Shown here piece after piece: positions 1 through 10,687 of a stretch of DNA of 64,000 bases. Numbering within the stretch: the first letter of the stretch is position 1; every line of letters starts with the position of its first letter. The stretch spans positions 1 through 64,000 of the forward strand of contig CAVNZM010000023.1 of the NCBI GenBank assembly GCA_963693365.1, in the 5' to 3' direction. Below the pieces are notes generated by a model. That model saw nothing but the letters and a program-made list of their open reading frames with translations, was not told the DNA's origin and made no database searches. The DNA comes from Amoebidium appalachense. Its lineage: Eukaryota > Ichthyosporea. The position numbers and the translations under genes were made by a program.

Positions 1-420
1 CGTGTGTTGATGTGCTTGATGTGCTGAAGTGTCAATTACGTTACAGCGGCTGATCATAGTTTCCACATGGACCGTCAAAAAGTATCGCTGTGGATCGCTG
101 TTTGTACACATTTCTTTTTGCCGAAATATATCCTCGTCCCCTTAGTGCACCACATTTTTCTCACCAGTTTGTTGTTACCTCCTCGATAGGTGCTTGTTGG
201 CAAGTTCTAATCCCAACCTTTGTGCCTATAGAGAGCCATGGAAGCAGTCGTGATCGAGAGCGAGCGGAACCAAGTGAGACAAGGTTTGAATGGTATGTGA
301 TTGCCATTACCACCCTTGACAATCATTGCATGTATCCTCATATACGAAAGTTGCACTCAAAACCCTTGTTCATGTGCTGCCAGTAGTTAGACTCTTCGCC
401 CTTTCAAATTGCCGTCTCAG
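1..420. other. AT-balanced host sequence with no supported gene
   Basis: I see no convincing exon, RNA gene or repeat unit here. A 98-codon open frame exists on the plus strand but has no recognisable domain, no clear splice sites and no codon bias. The stretch runs up to a short poly-C tract at about 440 that marks the start of the tandem repeat to its right. Confidence 0.4.
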
Positions 421-448
421 TGTCACGGTCCGCGCATTATCCCCCCCC

Positions 449-2210
449 CCCTGTTGGAAGTAGAGTCCGCTGTGACTAGGGTCGTCGTGGCGCGCTTGGG
501 CGCTGACCCGTTTTTTACTGCTTTCAGTGTGTTAACTCCATGACTGAACTCCATGACTGAACTCCATGACTGAACTCCATGACTGAACTCCATTTTTGAA
601 CTCCATTTCTGCACCTGGCAGAGCCGTGGTTTATATACCCGTGGGGCAGCAGTCTGGAATGTAATCCGGATGCCAGGCGCTAATCGGATTGGTTACTTTC
701 ATTTAGAGATCTCTGGGACCAGTGAACCAATCGTTTGCAGTCAAAACACAATTGGCAACATTCCTCAACTATGCAGATGTGCATGTGGTGATCGAGTGTC
801 AGCGTGTGTCTGTGTACACGGAACCAATTGTAAAGCTAACATACACATATTGTGGAGTGAGCGTAAGTCTGCACTCCAACACCCCTACCCAATTGGAGAA
901 GTGTACACACCACTAGAGAAGAGAGAGTGAGTGTGGCTGCTTGCAGGGTAGACCGGGGTGTGCATTCCACTGTGGTGCGTGCCCCGCCAATGAAGTGGAA
1001 TACTTGACGTTGATGTCGCAGGCTGCTGCGGATGGAGTTTGTGGAAGCGAAAGTCTCTAATGAAGTTAGAGGCCGCGGTGTCGTGTCTGGGCCCATAACC
1101 CTGTTGGAAGTAGAGTCCGCTGTGACTAGGGTCGTCGTGGCGCGCTTGGGCGCTGACCCGTTTTTTACTGCTTTCAGTGTGTTAACTCCATGACTGAACT
1201 CCATGACTGAACTCCATGACTGAACTCCATGTCTGAACTCCATGTCTGAACTCCATGACTGAACTCCATGACTGAACTCCATTTCTGCACCTGGCAGAGC
1301 CGTGGCTTATATACCCGTGGGGCAGCAGTCTGGAATGTAATCCGGATGCCAGGCGCTAATCGGATTGGTTACTTTCATTTAGAGATCTCTGGGACCAGTG
1401 AACCAATCGTTTGCAGTCAAAACACAATTGGCAACATTCCTCAACTATGCAGATGTGCATGTGGTGATCGAGTGTCAGCGTGTGTCTGTGTACACGGAAC
1501 CAATTGTAAAGCTAACATACACATATTGTGGAGTGAGCGTAAGTCTGCACTCCAACACCCCTACCCAATTGGAGAAGTGTACACACCACTAGAGAAGAGA
1601 GAGTGAGTGTGGCTGCTTGCAGGGTAGACCGGGGTGTGCATTCCACTGTGGTGCGTGCCCCGCCAATGAAGTGGAATACTTGACGTTGATGTCGCAGGCT
1701 GCTGCGGATGGAGTTTGTGGAAGCGAAAGTCTCTAATGAAGTTAGAGGCCGCGGTGTCGTGTCTGGGCCCATAACCCTGTTGGAAGTAGAGTCCGCTGTG
1801 ACTAGGGTCGTCGTGGCGCGCTTGGGCGCTGACCCGTTTTTTACTGCTTTCAGTGTGTTAACTCCATGACTGAACTCCATGACTGAACTCCATGACTGAA
1901 CTCCATGACTGAACTCCATTTTTGAACTCCATTTCTGCACCTGGCAGAGCCGTGGTTTATATACCCGTGGGGCAGCAGTCTGGAATGTAATCCGGATGCC
2001 AGGCGCTAATCGGATTGGTTACTTTCATTTAGAGATCTCTGGGACCAGTGAACCAATCGTTTGCAGTCAAAACACAATTGGCAACATTCCTCAACTATGC
2101 AGATGTGCATGTGGTGATCGAGTGTCAGCGTGTGTCTGTGTACACGGAACCAATTGTAAAGCTAACATACACATATTGTGGAGTGAGCGTAAGTCTGCAC
2201 TCCAACACCC
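449..2210. repeat. Three-copy macro-tandem repeat (about 650-677 bp units) with an inner 13-bp minisatellite
   Basis: The block beginning CTGTTGGAAGTAGAGTCC recurs near 452, 1,101 and 1,778, and the sequence between is nearly identical. Inside each copy a 13-bp minisatellite (CTCCATGACTGAA and one-base variants) is repeated about four to eight times; its copy number explains the unit-length difference. Each unit also carries a TATA-like ttatataccc just after the minisatellite. Open frames on both strands repeat with the unit and look incidental. The third copy is cut short by a long poly-C run at about 2,210. Confidence 0.9.
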
Positions 2211-2218
2211 CCCCCCCA

Positions 2219-2254
<36 letters not shown>

Positions 2255-2593
2255 ATGCTGTTGTTTTGTACGGGTCTAAGGGAGCAGAGTGCACAGAGGT
2301 GTCATGTAAAACACGACTAACACATTAATGAGAGGGCAATCGGAGTTGTTCACGAGACATTGAAAGATTCAAACAACAACTGATTCTTTATTGTGCTCTC
2401 GGTTCCTTTTGTACTTGCGACTTATCACCTTATCACAACTAAAGAGGGAGAACCAATCGGTTCTATCAGAAGATAGAAAAACACATTCCGACAGAGCATA
2501 CGCATTCCAACTTCCGATTAAACTAAAGTTTAAGAACTCTTACTTAAATAAATTAAATAATTCAGTGTGTGTGTGTGTGTGTGTGTGTGAGTG

Positions 2594-2680
<87 letters not shown>

Positions 2681-2921
2681 CACGGTGTGTGTGTGTGTGT
2701 GTGTGGAGAATGAAGCAAGAGAATAGTTAGAACAACACTGAAATATAATGATCAGAATAAACACAATGTTTGGGTTCTGACTAACCCCCCCCCCCCCCCC
2801 GGCGACCCCATACCATCCCCCCCCCCCCCCCCCCAAACCAACCAGTTCAAAGGCTTATTCCTGCCACAAGCTAACACTGACACATTCACAACACTGATTG
2901 TATAAATACGGGCGGACTTAC
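2211..2921. repeat. Poly-C tracts and long (GT)n microsatellite
   Basis: The stretch holds poly-C runs at about 2,210-2,253, 2,785-2,800 and 2,817-2,834 and a (GT)n array at about 2,565-2,703. Bases 2,255-2,420 resemble, with many differences, the repeat family found at 3,757-4,004 and 4,169-4,416 (shared start TGTTGTTTTGT, then similar spacing). No gene is supported. It lies just downstream, in minus-strand terms, of a splice donor at 2,916-2,921. Confidence 0.75.
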
Positions 2922-5900
2922 TTGAAACTATGTTGTTATTGACAGGATTGCTGGAATGTAGCTGTGTTGGCTCCTGGAGGGGCTGGGCCGAGGTGAAGGT
3001 GACTGTTTGCTCTCTGGCCGTAGCCGGGGCCGAGCCAGGGGCAAAGCAAGGCACGGGGGCGTAGGTGGTGTAGTGTGCCATTTGCTCGGCGGGTGGGGCA
3101 GGCACGGGGGCGTAGGTGGTGTAGTGGGCCATTTGCTCGGCGGGTGGGGCAGGCACGGGGGCGTAGGTGGTGTAGTGGGCCATTTGCTCGGTGGGTGGGG
3201 CAGGCACGGGGGCGTAGGTGGTGTAGTGGGCCATTTGCTCGGCGGGTGGGGCAGGCACGGGGGCGTAGGTGGTGTAGTGGGCCATTTGCTCGGCGTATGG
3301 GGCAGGCACGGGGGCGTAGCCCACGGCCATTTGCGGGCCGGGTAGGGGTGGCATGGGGTTGTAGCCGACCATTTGCGTCTGCTGTTGTCGGGGCAGCCCA
3401 CCACATCAGCTGATGCAGAGGGTGTGAAGCAGTCAGCATCATGGTAATAAGCTAGTTCTTGCACTCCTTGGTATCCATGCCCCTGGTCTGGCGCACCAAA
3501 GCCTGTTCGGAACAAACCAAAGAGTGTTAGTAGCCCATCACGATACTGTTGGTGGGCTAGACACACACACACACACACCCACCCAATAACCCACAAACAC
3601 ACAGCAAATACACACACATGAACACCTATATTGCTCCCCCCCCCCCCCCCCCCTCCCTCCCCCTCCCCCACATCCCGTAGACACTCCCACACCCACCCAG
3701 CCACCCACAAACACAACAAGCACACACAAAAGAACACCTAAAATGCCCCCCCCCCCCTGTTGTTTTGTGTGGGTAAACGGAGAAGCAGAGAGCACAGATG
3801 GGTGTTATGTTATACACAACACAGAGACACACGGGAGAAACACAACCGGAGAGGTGGAACGATTACTGGGACCATAGGAAATGATCGGCGACTGCTTGAT
3901 ATTTATTTCAAGATGAAGTTCCTTTTATACTCAGGAATGTGAAATCGATAAACCAATCAAAAGAACGAAAACTCTATTTTCCAATCAGAAAGACGAAAAC
4001 TATGAGGGTAAAATAAATCGATCGAAATGCCTGTCGACACATAGAAGATAAAACGCAATCCTCTAATGAAAGTAATCTTCTAATAAAAGTACGGAAACAT
4101 TTAACAAAATGAAACCACTTATGTATCTATTAGTTCACATCGTATATTTATACATGTTCTTAATATAACTGTTGTTTTGTGTGGGTAAACGGAGAAGCAG
4201 AGAGCACAGATGGGTGTTATGTTACACACAACACAGAGACACACGGGAGAAACACAACCGGAGAGGTGGAACGATTCTTGGAACCATAGGAAATGAATAC
4301 GACTGCTTGATATTTATTCCAAGATGAAGTCCCTTTTATACTTGGGAATGTGAAAACGATAAACCAATCAAAAGAACGAAAACTCTATTTTCCAATCAGA
4401 AAGACGAAAACTCTGAGTGTTCTATGAAAACTACTCCGGGACGTGTGTTGCCTCTAGGGGGACATCCCCTTTGACGAAAGTGAACCTGCAATGGTTGTAA
4501 ACCACGGCAGGCCCCCGGTCATCAATTTATTGATCCGTGAGGTCCTTGTGCCCAAAAAACGGGGGAAGTCTTCGCCCCGTGAAAAAACAGCACGTATGTG
4601 GGGATCAATGGGGGTTGAGTGTAGGGTGTAGATGGGTGGGTGAAAAAGAAAATATAGCTGTAAAGCTGTAGGTGCTAAACACAGAAGATGTGTTGTTGCT
4701 TGCTGATCTGCTAAAAACTGTCGTGCTTATATACCTAAGGCTACCGAACTGAGCCAATCAAAACCGATCTAGTGTTATGTGAAATCTGATCCTGAGCCAA
4801 CCAAACTCGGTCTAGTGATCTGTGGAATCTGATGTTTTGATCGGCTAATAGGTGCCCGTATGCGGGCAGCCGAACGCGAACTGCTAAAACATGAAACGAA
4901 GCCTGTTGATATCGGACACCCATCCTACGTGTTTACCCAGAAAAATATTTATGTCAATAATTTCCACAAATAAAACCTCTATGAAAACTACTCCGGGACG
5001 TGTGTTGCCTCTAGGGGGACATCCCCTTGGACGAAAGTGAACCTGCAGTGGTTGTAAACCATGGCACGAGAGCAGTATGCTTGCTCCAAAGGTTTCACTT
5101 AAGAATAGAGGCGAATACACGTGTGGTAGTGGCAGCAATGGAGGCCGGACGAAGTCGGGTATAGATCAGGAAACAGTCGGAGGACCACCTGCCGAGTTGT
5201 TTGATCCGGGAGTCGTCGACCCCGGCCTCAGCCAGTGCTGTGGCCCCCCCGATGCGGAGGCTGTGTCCGGCAAACCGGGAGGGTGAGAGGCCTGCCCGGG
5301 AGAGGAGGGCACGGAAGTCGGCAGAGAAAGCACTCTTGGTGTAGGGGATGCCACCGAGACTGAAGAGGGGGTCGTCGGGTTGACCGGACGTTGTATCCAG
5401 GAACTGCCGGAGGAGATGGGCTGGGGAGAAGTGGGTGAGGGGCAGGGCAGCTAGAGTGACGTTGACACCTCGGGCCTGTACATCCGTCTTAGAGGTTGGC
5501 AGGTGGAGGGTGGCATGGGACAAAGTACCGGTGGGGGTGTAGGTACCGAATTCGACATCGTGGAGGAGTTGTGCGGTGAATGATTGGTCTGGGTAGGAGG
5601 CCAGCAGTTCCCGGAGGCGGGAGGTGTCAATGTGGTGCTGGGGCAGCGGGCGGGCCTCCGGGTCTGAGCCTCGGGGGAAGGGGTGGTTAGCAAGGGTGGG
5701 GCACCCTCGGGGAGATCCCAGCAGCGGGGGGGGGGGGGGGGGAGGGGGGGGGGGGGGGGGCAGCAGGGCCCCGGGGGGTTAGAGTAGGGCAGCTGGGCCT
5801 GAGTGAGGGTTGGCAGGGAGGGCAGCGGGGCCCTGTGCAGGGGAATGTGCCCGAACACGCGGGGGTGTGGGCGGACACAGAGGTAGAAGAAGGGGGGAGG

Positions 5901-8900
5901 GAGTGCTAGGTGAGTGTAAGGGAGGCTCGTGGGATGGGGGGGGAGTAAAATTATGTGCAGTGGCCAGCCTGAGAATAAACGTCTTTGTGTAGGGACATTT
6001 ATTCTTGACGCGCGCGGGCGCCGTAGTTGGCCTGCGAAATTTTGTACTCAGCCCTATTGGCCCGTTCTCCCGAGCTCCGTTTCCCTGTACTCGTGTGTCC
6101 TAGCTCCTAACCCCTATGTTCTAGCTGTGTGTGTGGGTGTGCGCGTAGACTAGGCATTGTGCTTGCAGTCTTTGCGGGGGTGTGTGCCAGAGCAGACATC
6201 AGAGCGGGCACACGTGGGAGAAGGGGCAGGGCTGCTTAGCGCAGGACCGACCGTTAATGTGGAAATTCCTGCAGTGCGTCGCGGGTAGATCCACGGGTCG
6301 GGCCGGTTTTGCCGGGCCGGGTTGCGGGCCAGGGCGGTTAGGGGTTTGACCCCCGCCGGGCTTGTGGGGCGGCTTAAAGCCGTCAAGACCACAGCCGGGC
6401 TTGGGGTACATGGGGCAGGCCACGCTGGGGTGGTCGGGGAAGCCACAGCGCTGACATGCGTCCGGGATGAGCAGAGTGGGTGGCAGGAGGAGATCCTGGT
6501 GGAGTTGGGCGAGCAGGTTGGGACACTCGATCGGAGCCCGACCCTGCTGGTGGGCAACGGTTCGGGCGTATACGTCATAGTTGTGGATCTGGGCCCACGG
6601 GTATCGGGTGCTGAGGCGAGTGATGTGCTGAGTCCAAAGTACGTCTTTGTCCGTGGGGAGGCCGAGGTGGTGCTTGGCGGCCATGTAATGGGTCCAAGCT
6701 TGGATCCAAATGACGAGTGAACGCAGGGGAACGGGTTTGTCTTGGCGAAAAGTCTCGATGCTGCCGTGGTCGGCCATGCGCAGATGCTGACCTTTCTTGG
6801 ATGGGGCCAGGAGGGCGGCGGGGGTGAACTTATACAGGTCGACGAAACGATTGGCGCGCAAATCTGCCAGCACATCCGCGGGGGGAAGTGGGAGTGTGCT
6901 CGGCTGAATGTCGCCAGTGTTCTCACCTGTGATGGGGGGCGCGGGCAGGGCAGGTAGGTCTAGGTCAGGGCCGAGATGCAGCCCCGGGGAAACCTCCCCG
7001 GGTGCGGAGGGCCCGGCGGGGGGCGCGGGAGGGTCGCGGTTGGTGAGAGCAGCCAGGACGCCAGCCATCTGGGTGCTGATGGCGGTGAGGGCGGCAAGGA
7101 CGGCGTCTTGAGAAGTCATCCGCGGGGACGGCGGGGCTTTTGGATTTTGTCCTGGTGCAGAGACTAGCGATCTTGCTAGCCTTGAGATCACAACCTAACC
7201 ACTGCCGATGGTTGTGATGACGCCAGTAAAGGCGTGCTGGCTTTTACCCCAGCGAGAAGAGGATGAGAAAAAGATGATCCCGACGGGATTTGAACCCGCG
7301 ACCCCTCTATCTCCGGTCGAGTGCTCTACCAACTGAGCTACGAGATCGGTTAAGATCTCGCAGGCCACCAGCCGATCATGATCTGATTCATGCGATCGGA
7401 CTGGATAACGATACCATCTTCCAACATCCCCACTCAGGACGAATCGCAGAATCAGGTTAGGGTGGACTGCCCCCTCAGTCCCCACTGAACCTCTGTTCAT
7501 GCTACCATTTTGGATTTTGTCCTGGTGCAGAGACTAGCGATCTTGCTAGCCTTGAGATCACAACCTAACCACTGCCGATGGTTGTGATGACGCCAGTAAA
7601 GGCGTGCTGGCTTTTACCCCAGCGAGAAGAGGATGAGAAAAAGATGATCCCGACGGGATTTGAACCCGCGACCCCTCTATCTCCGGTCGAGTGCTCTACC
7701 AACTGAGCTACGAGATCGGTTAAGATCTCGCAGGCCACCAGCCGATCATGATCTGATTCATGCGATCGGACTGGATAACGATACCATCTTCCAACAGGGG
7801 CCTGAGGGGGGACTTCAGGAGGGGAGGGGAGACTAGCCGGCGGGTCCGGGTCCGTGGTGGTATGGGCCGCTGGAGGTGCGTCAGTGTCCGCGGGAGCGTT
7901 GGTCAGCCTGTGGCGGAGGTCGCTGCGGGTCAGGCGCTTAGGTGCCGCGGCAGGGGCGGTGGCTGAGGCCTGGCGCTTTTTCGGCGGCATGCTGACCGGC
8001 GTAGGGACAGATAGGGAGAGTGAAAAAGAAAATATAGCTGTAAAGCTGTAGGTGCTAGACACAGAAGATGTGTTGTTGCTTGCTGATCTGCTAAAAACTG
8101 TCGTGCTTATATACCTAAGGCTACCGAACTGAGCCAATCAAAACCGATCTAGTGTTATGTGAAATCTGATCCTGAGCCAACCAAACTCGGTCTAGTGATC
8201 TGTGGAATCTGATGTTTTGATCGGCTAATAGGTGCCCGTATGCGGGCAGCCGAACGCGAACTGCTAAAACATGAAACGAAGCCTGTTGATATCGGACACC
8301 CATCCTACGTGTTTACCCAGAAAAATATTTATGTCAATAATTTCCACAAATAAAACCAAAATACTAATGATATCGATCGAAATGTCTGTCGACACATAGA
8401 ATATAAAATGCAATCCTCTAATGAAAGAAACTTCTAATAAAAGCACGGAAACATTTAACAAAATGAAACCACTTATGTAACTATTAGTTCACATCATACA
8501 TTTATACATGTTCTTAACATAACACGTCTAAATATAATTATTCCTAATTGTTGGAGAACATAGCACAATGCTACGTCGTGAGAAAGGAAGGGAAAGGAAT
8601 GGGAAAGGAATGCAGGTTACTATATTTGGGGAAATACAAACGAGATCTAATTGGACGACATATTTAGATATTGACACAAACGACAATACGTGTGCGCGAG
8701 CTAAATATCTCGATATGTACAGAGATCTAAGATATCGGTGTACACGGAAACAGAAAGGAAAGAAAGAAAGAAAGGAAAAGGAAAAGGAAACAAACTACAA
8801 CAAACTAATAAAAAAATACAAAACTCAACTTCTAAGTCTTGCCGTTAATCATGGGAAGATGACAATAACACGTCTAAATATAAGTGAATTCCTAATAGTT

Positions 8901-9237
8901 GGGGAACATAGAACAATGCTACGTCGTGGGAAAAGAAGGAAAAGGAATGGGAAAGGAATCGAATAGAATTAATGAGGAATGTAGGTTACTATATTTGGGA
9001 AAATACAACGAGATCTGATTGGACGACATATTTAGACATTGACACAAACGACAATACGTGTGCGCGGGCTAAATATCTCGATGTGTACACAGATCTAAGA
9101 TATCGGTGCACACGGAAACAGAAAGGAAAGAAAGAAAGGAAGAAAGGAAAAGGGAAAAGGAAACAAACTACAACAAACTAATAAACATATATAAAAACTC
9201 AACTTCTAAGTCTTGCCGTTAATCATGGGAAGATGAC

Positions 9238-9268
<31 letters not shown>

Positions 9269-10049
9269 ACACCACCACCACCACCACCACCACCACCACC
9301 ACCACAACAACAACAACCACCACCACCAACTCCCACCCCCTAATAACAATCCCACATCCACCGACCCACACACATTACCCCTAATTCATTATCATTACGA
9401 AACATAGGGTTACTTACACTTCACTCACTACCTATATACCACTTTTACCTTACTCATCCCCCCACCCACACACCACATTTCACCCATCACCCACCAACCA
9501 AGCTGCCCCTTCCCCCCCCCCCCTCCCCCCCCCCCCCCCCCTCCACACCTCCCGAGGAACTACACATGACAGGACTATGCATACACAACATGTAAATATG
9601 TGCACAGGTAGAGGTGTTTTGTGTGTGTGTAAAGGCGACTCACTAGGGTGTTCGTTAGCAATAAAGTTTTCAGGGTAGCTGTGTCTGTCCATGCCATGAT
9701 GAATGTAGTTGGCCTGGGGAGGCTCGGGCACTGATGTGTGGCTTCCCGAGGACGAATGCCCTCCAGAACTGCTGTAGGGTTGCAAACGTGCACCTGGGGA
9801 ACAGTGTTAACAATGCTCATTGTTCCTCAAAGTATCTATCTTCATTGTAACCCTTACTCTCCTTACAGGAACTTAGCCAGTTGCTCACGACCAGCGACCA
9901 AAAACAGCATGTTGGCGGTGGTGTCAACTTGTGCATGTATGTGTGAGCGAAGGTGCGGGTATGGCTATGTCAAAGAGTGTGGGGGCGTTTTTTGTGTTTT
10001 CCCTTTCCCTTTTCTTTCTTTTTTCTTTTCTTTTCTTTCTTTCTTTTTT

Positions 10050-10080
<31 letters not shown>

Positions 10081-10656
10081 GGGGGAGAAGTGGGGGGGAG
10101 GGGGGGGGGGGGGGGGGGGGGGTCAATGAAGCACCAGTCAAGATGAAGATGAGAATGATGAGAAAAAAACATGTTGGGAGGCACGGGGGTGGGGAGGCGG
10201 AAGGGGAGGGGAGGGGAGGGGAAGGGAGGGGAGGGGAGGCAGGGGGGGGGGTGGGTTCGAATACCTTGACCAGGTCTTTGTGTTGGAGTATAAGCAGTGT
10301 ATTGCCGGTCTGGCACCCAGGGGTGTGCTGGAGACATAACCTCTGGTTAGAACCCATGTACATATGAAATACAAATTCAAACAGCAACCAATTAGACAGA
10401 CATTATGTAAAAAGAGATGTGGGCACAAGGGGCACCCCGCCCTCCCGTCTTTCTGCTGTACTTTCGCCCCTCCCTATCCTTCTTCTTCCCCCCCCCCCCC
10501 CCCCCCCCCCCCCCTGGGGTGTCCCTTCTCCCTTCCCCGTCCCCGGCCTCTTTTCTGCAAGACACATATACTTTATATACACAAAGAGATACTATCAGTA
10601 CTATGTCCCCGGAACAGATTACCGTACGTTAACAGATGCACATACTATTATGCCTT

Positions 10657-10687
<31 letters not shown>

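Larger units (their letters stand above)
7140..7797 (-). repeat. Two direct copies of a tRNA-derived SINE-like repeat
   Basis: Bases 7,140-7,429 and 7,508-7,797 are essentially identical and are separated by 78 bp. Each contains, on the minus strand, a tRNA-like segment with A box TAGCTCAGTTGG and B box GGTTCAAATCC. The two copies sit inside the gag-like reading frame of the retroelement. That two adjacent copies are identical suggests a recent duplication rather than two insertions. Confidence 0.75.
4427..8357 (-). mobile_element. Tyrosine-recombinase (DIRS/Ngaro-like) retroelement, deleted derivative
   Basis: A 338-bp direct repeat occurs at 4,640-4,977 and 8,020-8,357; I noticed one base difference over the stretch compared. 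A second repeat lies at about 4,427-4,503 and 4,978-5,065. Read on the minus strand the order is A1, gag-like ORF, recombinase, B1, A2, spacer, B2, close to the split-direct-repeat layout of Ngaro/PAT-type elements. The A repeat contains a TATA-like motif (ctatatac region, 8,107-8,112), fitting a promoter role. The reverse transcriptase and RNase H regions expected between gag and recombinase are missing, so the copy is not autonomous. The A copies being nearly identical suggests a recent insertion. Confidence 0.7.

Noticed and set aside
6199-6957. Plus-strand frames opposite the gag-like ORF
   Set aside because: The zinc-knuckle frame on the minus strand explains the region; the plus-strand frames are Gly/Val-rich shadows.
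7279-7718. Functional tRNA-Ser genes
   Set aside because: The anticodon stem has a mismatch, position 33 is not T and the long variable arm is absent; the copies sit inside a larger dispersed-type repeat.
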